A stretch of DNA of 18,542 nt from Eubacterium sp. (GTDB lineage: Bacteria > Bacillota_A > Clostridia > Lachnospirales > Lachnospiraceae). The notes under the pieces are model-generated. The model had not been told where the DNA came from and ran no database searches. It saw nothing but the letters and a program-made list of their open reading frames with translations. Below are positions 7,107 to 15,250 of this stretch, piece after piece. Location of the stretch: positions 1 to 18,542 of the forward strand of contig JAMPGN010000066.1 of assembly GCA_023663915.1 (NCBI GenBank). Direction: 5' to 3'. Each line of letters opens with the position of its first letter. The first letter of the stretch is position 1. The position numbers and the translations under genes were made by a program.

Positions 7107-8909
7107 ATGAAACTGAATATGAGAATGAAAATATTGATCGTCTGTGTATGCTGTACGTTCACTGCATTGGTAATGCAGACGTTTCTGTTTCAGAAGGCAT
7201 CCGCAAGGCTGATCAGCGGTCAGGCGAAAAGTGAGAGTTATCATACCTTGGAAAATATGCAGAATGAAATCTATACTTTTATTAAAAATATAGAGAGCAA
7301 TATGATAGAAATTTATAATAACCGGGACTTTCTTACGGCATTAGGAAGCAAGCAAAATATCGAAGCGATCAGGGAGGATTACTACCGGCTGGCATATACG
7401 ATCGCGGCAGAGGAGTTTGAGACATCGGACGGCGTGGTAGCGTTATATTTGTATACGATCGACAATGAGATTATCAGCACATACCGGAGAGCGACGACGC
7501 CGAAACACAACTATCCGAAAGACATTTATGAGGACAGCAAGTTGTATAATGCGGATGTTGTGACGGAATATATGTCGTCAGACGACACATCCATGCTCAT
7601 CAGCAGTTACTATAATATTCACAGGGAAAAAGACATCATTCGTTTTGTTTTGAAAATATATGACAGCTCAAATCTGAATGATAAGGTTGGATATATCGTT
7701 TGTGATATCGATAGTAAAGTGCTGGAAAAGATCATGAAAAAATATGTCACCAACGAAGAGATGTACATATGGTTACAGCCTGCAGGAGACAGACAGCTTT
7801 ATGCGATCGGGATGCTAGAGGAAGAGAATCAAACGTATCACGACATGATCAGCAGCTATATTATATCCGGAGAGATTGAAGAAGTAGACGATTTTTCTGA
7901 CAGTAACCGTGTTTTTTTCCAAGTTTCGCAGGACAAATATAATCTGGGTGCGTACTCGATCATGCCGCAGTCGATTCTGGAAGAAAACCAGAAAGTACTT
8001 TCGCGAAATCTGATCTTTATAGCAGTGGTTGTGTGTGTGCTCATGAGTGTGTTGTATTTCTATGTGACGCGAAGCCTTACCAGTCCGTTGGAGAAGCTGA
8101 TGCAGACGATCGGGAGAATACGATCCGGGGAGACCGAACTCCGTGCCGACTATGAGGCGAAGGACGAGATCGGAATGCTGGGGACAGAATTCAACAATAT
8201 GCTGGATGAGATGGAGTCTTTGATCGGGCAGCAGTATGAGGCGAAACTGCTTTTGAACAAGGCGGAATACAAGGCGTTACAGGCGCAGATCAATCCACAT
8301 TTTCTTTATAATACGCTGGATACGATGAGCAGTATCGCAAGCATACAGAATTGCGAGATGGTCAGCAATCTCTGCCAGTCGTTGTCCAACATTTTCCGGT
8401 ACAGTCTGGATATGAAACACCCATATGTGACGGTTGCCAAGGAGATTGGGCATTTAAAGAACTATATTTATGTCATGAATGTGCGGATGCGGGAAGAGAT
8501 CAAGTATATTTTCGAGATAGGAGAGGATGTGCTTCAGGATATGCTTCCGAGAATATCACTCCAACCGCTTGTGGAGAATGCCTTGACCCATGGGTTGAAG
8601 AACAAGCATGGAGAAAAATATATCAAGATCAAGGCAGAGAAGAAAGGCGGCATACTCTGCATCTGTGTGGAGGACAACGGAACAGGCATGGACGCGGAGC
8701 GTATGAATGCGCGGTTAAAGGAGAATGATACTTCCGTGATCGAGGAGGGAAGTTCTATCGGATTGTTGAATATTAATGCGCGGTTGAAGATGGCATATGG
8801 GATAGAATACGGACTTTATATAGAGAGCAGCGAAGGATGCGGGACAACGGTTTTGATGAAAGTGCCGGAGATGAAAGAGGAAACCTTGTATGGAAAAGAA
8901 AATGTATAA
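7107..8909 (+). CDS. Sensor histidine kinase, LytS/YesM type
   Basis: Membrane sensor kinase of 600 residues. A first membrane helix at about residues 8-27 and a second at about 302-322 bracket an extracytoplasmic sensing domain of roughly 270 residues. A HAMP linker follows (about 323-375, starting RSLTSPLEKLMQ). The phosphoacceptor is His398 in QINPHFLYNTLD, the hallmark of the His_kinase (LytS/YesM) class. The ATPase domain has an N-box with Asn491 (PLVENALTHG), a G1 box with Asp523 (VEDNGTGMD) and a G2 box (SIGLLNINARL). AAAGGAA at 7092-7098 is 8 bases before ATG 7107. The 3' end overlaps the response regulator by 20 bases, so they are coupled. The downstream lipoprotein suggests ligand sensing through a binding protein; the ligand is inferred to be a sugar. 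Confidence 0.93.
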   Translation: MKLNMRMKILIVCVCCTFTALVMQTFLFQKASARLISGQAKSESYHTLENMQNEIYTFIKNIESNMIEIYNNRDFLTALGSKQNIEAIREDYYRLAYTIAAEEFETSDGVVALYLYTIDNEIISTYRRATTPKHNYPKDIYEDSKLYNADVVTEYMSSDDTSMLISSYYNIHREKDIIRFVLKIYDSSNLNDKVGYIVCDIDSKVLEKIMKKYVTNEEMYIWLQPAGDRQLYAIGMLEEENQTYHDMISSYIISGEIEEVDDFSDSNRVFFQVSQDKYNLGAYSIMPQSILEENQKVLSRNLIFIAVVVCVLMSVLYFYVTRSLTSPLEKLMQTIGRIRSGETELRADYEAKDEIGMLGTEFNNMLDEMESLIGQQYEAKLLLNKAEYKALQAQINPHFLYNTLDTMSSIASIQNCEMVSNLCQSLSNIFRYSLDMKHPYVTVAKEIGHLKNYIYVMNVRMREEIKYIFEIGEDVLQDMLPRISLQPLVENALTHGLKNKHGEKYIKIKAEKKGGILCICVEDNGTGMDAERMNARLKENDTSVIEEGSSIGLLNINARLKMAYGIEYGLYIESSEGCGTTVLMKVPEMKEETLYGKENV

Positions 8910-10479
8910 ACTTCTGGTGGCGGATGACGAGTACTGGACAAGGGAAAAAATAAGAAACATGCTGAATTGGGAAGAATATCAGATTTCTTTTATGAATCCG
9001 GCGCAGGACGGCGAGGAAGTGCTTCGGATCGCCAGAGAGGACAGACCGGATATCCTGATTACGGATATCAACATGCCGTTTGTCAATGGAGTAGACCTTG
9101 TCAGAAGAATCAAGAAAGAATATCCGGATATCGTGGTGTTTGTGATAAGCGGGTATGATGATTTTGAATATGTGAAGCAGACTTTGATGGACGGAGCGAT
9201 CAATTACTTGTTAAAACCGGTGGCGAGGATTGATTTGATTGGGGCTTTGTCGAGAGCGTTGGAAATCATCAGTGAAAAAGAGGAAAATGAGAAACAGACA
9301 GTTAAGACCGCATCTCTGATTCAGGATAGGGAGATGAGCCTTCTGGTGGAAAAAGAGAACTCTGTGATACCGACGATCAATTTCTTAAGTGAGAGCAACG
9401 ATATGGTTGGCAGCAGTATGATGCTTATCAAGATACATGAACTGCAGGAATTGATGGGAAAGTATGAGTATGATATGAATTTTCTGTCTTACTCGATAAA
9501 GAAACTTATCAAACAGATCAGCGGCATGGAAAATCTGTTGATTTTTAATTATATTTACCGGAGCAATGAGTTTTTGATTGTGACGGAGGCTGAGGTATCC
9601 GAACAGCGTCATATGGCGATCAAAATATTAAATGCTTTGAAGGAATTAACGCAAAGTCCGGTAACGATTGCGGTGAGCGAGCCGTCCTATTCCATTGAGA
9701 GCCTGCACAATGCCTATGTGCAGAGTATTTCGGTGCTGATGGCAAGACCCTTTAAAAAAGAAAACGCAATTCTGTTCTGCCAGCAGGAAGGCGGAATTAC
9801 GAGCCGTGATGTCAGAAACTATATGACACAGGAATTGGAGCGGCAGCTGCGCAGTATGTTGAACAATAGCAGCAAGAAAGCGATCATGGATTTCCTGCGG
9901 GATGTAGCCGGACTGGCATCGTGTGAGGGAAAGGACTGGAAGTATATTGAGGTGAAGCAGATCGTGAAAAAGATCAGCACGATTTTTTTGGATGTGGTCA
10001 GTGAGAATGGGTCGTCAGCTTCGATGGGAGAATTGGACGAGATGGAACAGATGATGGACAAAGTGCTGGAAAAGCTGGATGGCGAACAGGTACTCAATCT
10101 TCTGGAAGAGATGTTGCTGATTGTTCTTTCCGAGAAAATGAGTGAAATTTCCGGTAATATAAAAGATGTGGTCAGGGAGGCAGCCCAGTTTATTGACAAC
10201 AATTACTATGAGGAAATGACACTTGTGTCATTGGCTTCAAAATATTGTGTGGAAAGTTCTTATTTTTCCAGAATGTTTAAGCAGGAGACCGGCAAAAATC
10301 TCATGTTGTATATCACCGACAAAAGGATTGAAAAGGCAAAAGAGATCATGCGGCAGTCTGAACTCAGCATGGCGGAGATCGCTTTTATGGTTGGATATGA
10401 CGACTACACTTATTTCAGCAAAGTATTTAAGAAAGTGACGGGAGTAAGTCCGAGGGAATACAGGAATGGGTGGGCGTGA
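8890..10479 (+). CDS. Response regulator with AraC-type DNA-binding domain (YesN type)
   Basis: Partner of the kinase. The 529-residue product has an N-terminal receiver domain (about 1-125) with acidic pocket Asp12/Asp13, phosphoacceptor Asp59 in LITDINMPF and conserved Lys109 in LLKP. A long middle region of about 300 residues without clear motifs follows, then a C-terminal double helix-turn-helix AraC domain (about 425-529) with MTLVSLASKYCVESSYFSRMFK and the closing VGYDDYTYFSKVFKKVTGVSPREYR. ATG 8890 has AGAGG at 8876-8880 with a 9-base gap and lies inside the kinase gene; ATG 8902 is an alternative. Likely targets are the promoter before SBP2 and possibly its own operon; this is inference from gene order. 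Confidence 0.93.
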   Translation: MEKKMYKLLVADDEYWTREKIRNMLNWEEYQISFMNPAQDGEEVLRIAREDRPDILITDINMPFVNGVDLVRRIKKEYPDIVVFVISGYDDFEYVKQTLMDGAINYLLKPVARIDLIGALSRALEIISEKEENEKQTVKTASLIQDREMSLLVEKENSVIPTINFLSESNDMVGSSMMLIKIHELQELMGKYEYDMNFLSYSIKKLIKQISGMENLLIFNYIYRSNEFLIVTEAEVSEQRHMAIKILNALKELTQSPVTIAVSEPSYSIESLHNAYVQSISVLMARPFKKENAILFCQQEGGITSRDVRNYMTQELERQLRSMLNNSSKKAIMDFLRDVAGLASCEGKDWKYIEVKQIVKKISTIFLDVVSENGSSASMGELDEMEQMMDKVLEKLDGEQVLNLLEEMLLIVLSEKMSEISGNIKDVVREAAQFIDNNYYEEMTLVSLASKYCVESSYFSRMFKQETGKNLMLYITDKRIEKAKEIMRQSELSMAEIAFMVGYDDYTYFSKVFKKVTGVSPREYRNGWA

Positions 10480-10554
10480 TATGGGATTTATATTTGCGCA
10501 TTGCCGGTAGTCCATTCGTTGTACACAAAAACAGCACAGGAATGAGGATAAAAG

Positions 10555-11838
10555 ATGAGTCACAAAATATACAGAACAGGTATGGCTGTGATTTTTACAG
10601 TTCTGCTTGCAGGGTGTGTTGGGAATACGCCGCAGACAGAGAAAGCGGATTCTATACAGATGAATGAGAATGATGATGAAATCGTGCTCAGCGTGCTGGC
10701 GGGGCAGTCTACCAGCGATGCCGGAATTGAAGATATGATAGATGATTTTCTTGCAGAAGAATTTCCGAGTGTCAAATTAGAATGGGAGTGCGTAGACTGG
10801 GGTGAGAGCTTTGACTCCCAACTACGGGGCAGGATCGCGGCAGGGGACGTGCCCGATATCATGATTGGCAAAGCACAGGATGTCGGGACATATTCTAAAG
10901 AAGGGATTCTAGCGCAGATACAACTCGAACAGTTTGCATCGATCGATCCGGCGGCTATGGAAACTGTCACGGTAGATGGCAAAGTATACGGGATGCCTTA
11001 CAATGCGTGGTATCAGGGAGTGATCTATAATAAGGATATTTTTGACAGGCTGGGCCTTCGTGTGCCAAATACATTAGAAGAGTTGGAACAGGTCGTAACC
11101 GCGTGCAGAGAGAATGGGGTTGTGCCCTTTGCAACTCATTATCGGGAGAATTGGAAAGTAGCGAATATGACGATGCAGTTTCTCACGGAAGGAGTCTTTG
11201 CAGAAGAGCGGGATTGGGGAGAAAGGTTTCGGGAAGGTGCGGTTACATTCAGCGGGAGCGCAGAGGTGAGGAAGGCGGTGGAGCAGAACCGTTATATTTG
11301 TGAGAACACATGGGACGACGCATGGTCGATCGACCAGTATGAGAGCGATAAGAGGTTTGCAGAAGGAAAGGCGGCAATGTATTTGACCGGAACATGGTCT
11401 TTGCAGTCGATGGAACAGTATACGGCGGAAAACCGTTTCGGGATTTTCCCCTATCCGATCGGGAAAAATCCAAGATTAATCAAAGAGATAAACATGACTT
11501 ATATGATAAGCAGCGAATCAGAGTATCAGCAGTTGGTACAGGAGATTTTTGCAAAACTTGTCAGCGATGAGGATTTGATGCAGGAGATTCTGGGATTTAC
11601 ACAGACATACTCCATTGTAGATGGAATCGCTTCGGGATATCAGAGCAATGTTCAGGAAGATATCGATCAATATGAAAAGACAGGCTGCGTGATCGGAGCA
11701 GATATAGGGAACAGCCAGCTTGTCTGGAATTTCCAGAGTGATCTGGCTGCGGAGATCATGAAATGGCTAAAGGATGAAGAGACGATAGGAGAAGTTTTAA
11801 AATACGCAGATGATGAAGCGGATGCGAGCGGAATATGA
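10555..11838 (+). CDS. Sugar ABC transporter-type solute-binding lipoprotein SBP1 (candidate sensory binding protein)
   Basis: Extracellular lipid-anchored family-1 (UgpB/MalE-like) binding protein, 427 residues. The signal peptide ends in lipobox LLAGC (Cys21). The mature protein is paralogous over its whole length to the next gene's product, sharing VLAGQST.DAGIEDMID, LEWECVDWG and PDIMIGKAQDV near the N-terminus and the FGIFP, WS.Q and NQLVW-like segments later. Unlike SBP2 it has almost no linker after the lipid anchor. GAGGA at 10544-10548 is 6 bases upstream; ATG 10555 gives a proper signal peptide. It lies 75 bases after the response regulator with no clear promoter, and a strong terminator begins 2 bases after its stop. 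It is thus transcribed with the sensor pair rather than the permeases, hence the sensory proposal. It could also be a second transport receptor. Confidence 0.9.
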   Translation: MSHKIYRTGMAVIFTVLLAGCVGNTPQTEKADSIQMNENDDEIVLSVLAGQSTSDAGIEDMIDDFLAEEFPSVKLEWECVDWGESFDSQLRGRIAAGDVPDIMIGKAQDVGTYSKEGILAQIQLEQFASIDPAAMETVTVDGKVYGMPYNAWYQGVIYNKDIFDRLGLRVPNTLEELEQVVTACRENGVVPFATHYRENWKVANMTMQFLTEGVFAEERDWGERFREGAVTFSGSAEVRKAVEQNRYICENTWDDAWSIDQYESDKRFAEGKAAMYLTGTWSLQSMEQYTAENRFGIFPYPIGKNPRLIKEINMTYMISSESEYQQLVQEIFAKLVSDEDLMQEILGFTQTYSIVDGIASGYQSNVQEDIDQYEKTGCVIGADIGNSQLVWNFQSDLAAEIMKWLKDEETIGEVLKYADDEADASGI

Positions 11839-11839
11839 G

Positions 11840-11876
11840 ACAGTTGCACTTTTTCAAAAAAGTGCAACTGTTTTTT
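11840..11876 (+). terminator. Strong intrinsic terminator after SBP1
   Basis: ACAGTTGCACTTTTT at 11840-11854 pairs perfectly with 11857-11871, leaving effectively a 4-base loop, and runs into six T at 11871-11876. It starts two bases after the SBP1 stop. It closes the kinase/regulator/SBP1 unit and shows that SBP2 needs its own promoter. Confidence 0.88.
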
Positions 11877-11890
11877 CAAATTAGTCATAG

Positions 11891-11943
11891 TTGTCAGGCA
11901 AATAAAAAAGCTACACTACAATTACACCAAAAACGGCTGACAA
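11891..11943 (+). promoter_or_regulatory. Candidate regulated promoter region of the SBP2 transport operon
   Basis: The 95 bases between the terminator and the SBP2 start must hold the transport promoter. TACAAT at 11917-11922 is a good -10, but no -35 stands 16-18 bases upstream (the hexamer there is TCAGGC). TTGTCA at 11891-11896 is 20 bases away, too far for efficient unassisted use. TTGTCAG at 11891-11897 recurs inverted as CTGACAA at 11937-11943. A poor -35 would fit an activator-dependent promoter. All assignments are tentative. Confidence 0.35.
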
Positions 11944-11966
11944 GCCAGAAAGAAAAGGAGAGGAAT

Positions 11967-13319
11967 ATGAAAAAGAAATTATTAAGCGTAATTCTAAGTG
12001 CAGCAATGCTCGTTCCGGTATTAGCCGGATGCGGCAATGACACAGCACAGGCTCCGGCAGAGACACCGGCTGCAGAGGAGAGTACGGAGGAAGAAGCTCC
12101 GGTGGAGACACCGGCAGCAGAGGAAGAGGCGCCTGCAGCAGATGCGGGTGAAGAGGTTACACTGACCGTACTAGCAGGACAGTCCACCACAGATGCCGGT
12201 ATTGAAGACATGATCGATGCAGCTCTTGCGGAAGCATATCCCAATATTACATTGGAGTGGGAATGCGTTGACTGGGGAAATGATTTCCAGCCGAAGATGC
12301 AGCAGTATATGCAGTCCGGACTGCCGGATATCATGATTGGTAAGGCACAGGATGTCGCAACTTATGCACCGCAGGGTATTCTTGGAGAGATCGATGCGAC
12401 ATATCTCGACAGGGGATTGGATGCGGCGAGACAGAATGTGACGATCGACGGCAAGACATACGGATTAGTATATAATGCATTGTATCAAGGTGTATATTAT
12501 AACAAAGATATGTTTGAGGAAAACGGCTGGTCTGTTCCCAAGACACAGGAAGAACTGCAGGCAATCATCGATGATTGTAATGCGAAGGGAATCACGCCTT
12601 TTGCAAGCCATATGGTTGATACATGGTCCATCGGTAACGTGACAATGCAGTTTGCAATGAATGACGTATTTAACAACGATGCTGAGTGGGGCGACAAGTT
12701 CCGTGCCGGAGAAGTCAGCTTTGCAGAAGACGAGGCGATGCAGACGGCTTATCAGTATAACAAGCTGATCTTCGACAATACATATCCGGAAACATTCTCT
12801 ACAGAGCAGACGGACTGTGATGCTAAGATGGTTCTTGGCGAGGCGGCAATGAAGGTATCCGGTTCATGGTCAATCCAGAACTTCCTTGATATCGATGAAA
12901 ACTTTAACTTCGGTATCTTCCCGTTCCCGAACCAGACAGGCGACTCCAAGCTGATCTTTGAGCCGAACATTACTGTTATGACAAGCGCAGAGAGTGAGCA
13001 CCAGGAAGCGATCAACTGCGTGCTGGATGTACTCACAGGGAATAAAGACTTAGCAGTTGAAATTTATGACTATACCAAAACAGCTCCTATGTTAAAAGAT
13101 GTAACGCCTACTTTCGCAAATCCGAGTCAGGCAGATATCGATGAATATGCCGCTAATAATATGATTGTTGATGTAACGCTTGGTAACAACCAGTTAGTAT
13201 GGGGTGGATTCCAGGAGGAAAATGCGAAAGATATTGCAGCATGGCTTCAGGGTGACATCTCCTTCGAGGATTGTCTGGCGGCATCCGATGCAAGAGTAGA
13301 TGCGAGCAGTGCAAACTAA
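11967..13319 (+). CDS. Sugar ABC transporter solute-binding lipoprotein SBP2
   Basis: Extracellular receptor of the importer encoded just downstream, 450 residues. Signal peptide MKKKLLSVILSAAMLVPVLAGC has lipobox VLAGC with Cys22 as the lipidated residue. Residues of about 26-60 form an acidic Ala/Pro/Glu linker with a duplicated ETPAAEE unit, typical of lipoproteins held away from a thick wall. The binding-protein fold follows, beginning VTLTVLAGQSTTDAG, with LEWECVDWG, PDIMIGKAQDV, GSWSIQNF, FGIFPFP and NNQLVWGG. The frame is open back to 11835, but AAAGGAG at 11954-11960 (6-base gap) and the signal peptide fix the start at 11967. It is a full-length paralog of SBP1. Followed by an internal terminator and two permease genes. 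The ligand is inferred to be an alpha-galactoside-like oligosaccharide from the GH36 gene. Confidence 0.93.
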   Translation: MKKKLLSVILSAAMLVPVLAGCGNDTAQAPAETPAAEESTEEEAPVETPAAEEEAPAADAGEEVTLTVLAGQSTTDAGIEDMIDAALAEAYPNITLEWECVDWGNDFQPKMQQYMQSGLPDIMIGKAQDVATYAPQGILGEIDATYLDRGLDAARQNVTIDGKTYGLVYNALYQGVYYNKDMFEENGWSVPKTQEELQAIIDDCNAKGITPFASHMVDTWSIGNVTMQFAMNDVFNNDAEWGDKFRAGEVSFAEDEAMQTAYQYNKLIFDNTYPETFSTEQTDCDAKMVLGEAAMKVSGSWSIQNFLDIDENFNFGIFPFPNQTGDSKLIFEPNITVMTSAESEHQEAINCVLDVLTGNKDLAVEIYDYTKTAPMLKDVTPTFANPSQADIDEYAANNMIVDVTLGNNQLVWGGFQEENAKDIAAWLQGDISFEDCLAASDARVDASSAN

Positions 13320-13362
13320 ATAAGGCAGAGCAGGAAAAGTTTATTTAACATTTCGTGAAAAG

Positions 13363-13397
13363 GGCTGCTGCGAGAGTGCAGCAGCCTTATCTTTTTG
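13363..13397 (+). terminator. Internal (attenuating) terminator between SBP2 and the permeases
   Basis: GGCTGCTGC at 13363-13371 and GCAGCAGCC at 13378-13386 form a perfect 9-bp GC-rich stem with a 6-base loop, followed by TTATCTTTTTG. No clear promoter is seen in the 19 bases before the permease ribosome binding site. It probably lets only part of the transcripts continue, giving more binding protein than permease. Confidence 0.8.
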
Positions 13398-13416
13398 TAA
13401 ATTTCGGGAGGGGCAT

Positions 13417-14307
13417 ATGCAGAAAACTGGAAAACAATCTATGGAGAAAAAACTGGAAAAACAATACTTAGTGATGGTTCTTCCGGGGTTTGTGATCTTT
13501 ACGATAGGGCTTATCATTCCTTTGATGTTGGCGGTGCGCTATTCTGTGACAAGCTGGGATGGAATGTCGAAGGTCAAAGAATTTGTGGGATTGCAGAATT
13601 ATATTAATCTTTGGAAAGATGCAGATTTTCGTTCTGCATGGTGGTTTACGATCAAGTTTACCATAGGAAATACAATTATTCAGAATGTGCTGGCACTTCT
13701 TTTTGCAGTGGCATTGGACAGCGGCATCAAAGCGCAGAAAATATACAGGACGGCGTTTTTCGTGCCGTGTCTGATCAGTTCTATTATTGTTGGTTTCATA
13801 TGGCTGAAAATGTTTTCTAATGTTCTTCCGGAAATCAACGAACTGTTAGGGACAAACATCAATTTCTTACTGTTTGGCAGCGGCGACACGGTTCTCTCCG
13901 GACTGTTGATTGCAAACAACTGGCAGTGGATAGGCTACTGGATGTTAATCTATCTTGCGGGGCTTCAGTCTGTTCCATCCGATCTGTATGAGGCAGCAAA
14001 AGTAGACGGAGCGGGACCAATTTCGAGATTCTTTAACATCACGATTCCGATGTTGGCTCCGGCGATTACGATTTGTGTAGTCGGCATCACGACAGGATCA
14101 CTAAAAGTATATGACCTTTTGGTTGCATCTACCAAAGGCGGACCGGGAAGGGCATCCACATCCGTTATTTATCAGACCTACACGACGGCGATTAACGGAA
14201 GGCAGTATGGATACGGTTCGGCTATGTCTGTGACATTGGTTCTCGCATTACTGCTAGTGGCGATGATTCAGGTCAAAGGATTGAAGAGTAAGGAGGTACA
14301 GGCATAA
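13417..14307 (+). CDS. Sugar ABC transporter permease, MalF/UgpA type
   Basis: Inner-membrane subunit of a carbohydrate uptake family-1 importer, 296 residues with six predicted membrane helices; the first is at about residues 18-40 (QYLVMVLPGFVIFTIGL). The cytoplasmic EAA loop that docks the ATPase is EAAKVDGAGPISRFFNITIP starting near residue 192. GGGAGGGG at 13406-13413 supports ATG 13417; ATG 13441 (MEKKLEKQ) would need another site. Its stop overlaps the next permease's start by one base (TAATG). No ATPase gene is nearby, as is common for importers that share an MsmX/MsmK-type ATPase encoded elsewhere. Confidence 0.94.
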   Translation: MQKTGKQSMEKKLEKQYLVMVLPGFVIFTIGLIIPLMLAVRYSVTSWDGMSKVKEFVGLQNYINLWKDADFRSAWWFTIKFTIGNTIIQNVLALLFAVALDSGIKAQKIYRTAFFVPCLISSIIVGFIWLKMFSNVLPEINELLGTNINFLLFGSGDTVLSGLLIANNWQWIGYWMLIYLAGLQSVPSDLYEAAKVDGAGPISRFFNITIPMLAPAITICVVGITTGSLKVYDLLVASTKGGPGRASTSVIYQTYTTAINGRQYGYGSAMSVTLVLALLLVAMIQVKGLKSKEVQA

Positions 14308-15173
14308 TGTTTATGAGAGATAAAATAAAAGAGCCGATGAGCACACAGCCCTACACGAAGGCGACGCTTGTGACCCAGATCATCATGACGATTATGGCGT
14401 TACTCTTCATTGCGCCAATTCTCATCATCATTAACTATTCTTTTAAAACGAAGAAAGAACTGTATTTGACCAGTCCGCTCACACTGCCTTCCTCGTTCCA
14501 GATGGAGAACTATAAAAAGGCGTTTGACAAGCTGGATCTGTCACATACGTTTGTGAATACATTTTTTTATACGCTCGTGAGTGTGTTGATTCTTGCGCTG
14601 CTGTGCGGAATGACGGCATGGGCGATCGCAAGATGCAAGGCGAAATTTTTTAAGTTCTGTTATGTGTACTTTATTGTAGGCATCCTGATTCCCTTTCAGG
14701 CGCTCTTTTTACCGATCTATATCATCGGTTATAAAATGAATTTGACAAATACAAGATACGGAATTATTTTTATGTATATAGCAACAGGAATCTCCTTCGG
14801 GGTGTTTCTGATGAATAGTTTCATGACGACGGTGCCGCTTGAGCTGGAAGAGGCGGCGAGGATCGACGGATGCTCCGTGTTTAAGACATATTTCATCGTA
14901 GTCATGCCGTTGTTAAAACCGGCGATCGCCACGTTGATTATTATGCAGGCGTTCCAGATCTGGAACGATTACCTGTTAGCGAGTCTGTATGTCAGCAAAA
15001 AGAATTTAAAGACGCTGACGGTTGCGATTCAGTCCTTGTTTTCGGCGCAGTCCAGCGATTACACGACCGCGATGGCGGCAATCGTCATTTCGGTGCTTCC
15101 GATTGCGGTGTTGTTCATGAGCCTGCAGAAATACTTTATCAAAGGAATGACTGTCGGCGCAGTTAAGGGGTAG
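14307..15173 (+). CDS. Sugar ABC transporter permease, MalG/UgpE type
   Basis: Second membrane subunit, 288 residues, six predicted helices. The first is at about residues 20-42 (ending FIAPILIIINYSF), followed by the periplasmic-side region typical of MalG-like proteins. The EAA loop EAARIDGCSVFKTYFIVVMP starts near residue 182, and the C-terminus YFIKGMTVGAVKG is the usual ending of this family. AAGGAGGT at 14290-14297, inside the upstream permease gene, is 9 bases before ATG 14307. The one-base overlap implies coupled translation and equal production of the two permeases. Confidence 0.95.
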   Translation: MFMRDKIKEPMSTQPYTKATLVTQIIMTIMALLFIAPILIIINYSFKTKKELYLTSPLTLPSSFQMENYKKAFDKLDLSHTFVNTFFYTLVSVLILALLCGMTAWAIARCKAKFFKFCYVYFIVGILIPFQALFLPIYIIGYKMNLTNTRYGIIFMYIATGISFGVFLMNSFMTTVPLELEEAARIDGCSVFKTYFIVVMPLLKPAIATLIIMQAFQIWNDYLLASLYVSKKNLKTLTVAIQSLFSAQSSDYTTAMAAIVISVLPIAVLFMSLQKYFIKGMTVGAVKG

Positions 15174-15250
15174 AATCTCTAAACGATGTGGTGTTTTTAT
15201 GACAGGTCGCGGCGTGTGCTGCCAAGACTCAAGGAAAGATTAAGAAAGGT

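Noticed and set aside
10560..10982. Minus-strand frame of 140 codons over SBP1
   Set aside because: Antisense shadow of a clear lipoprotein gene; very Ser/Ile-rich and without a ribosome binding site.
11835..11966. Possible longer SBP2 starting at ATG 11835
   Set aside because: It would translate the terminator hairpin and place the lipoprotein signal peptide in the interior; the correct ribosome binding site is at 11954-11960.
12051..12130. Imperfect duplicated DNA in the SBP2 linker, considered as a tandem repeat array
   Set aside because: Only two degenerate units encoding ETPAAEE; it is the normal acidic lipoprotein linker, not a repeat array.
11894..12334. Minus-strand frame of 146 codons over the SBP2 5' region
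   Set aside because: Its Ser/Ala-rich translation is the antisense of the Ala/Pro/Glu linker and binding-protein sequence; no start signal.
15199..15243. 14-codon open stretch just before the GH36 gene, considered as a leader peptide
   Set aside because: No ribosome binding site, no hairpin alternatives that would make an attenuator, and expected by chance.
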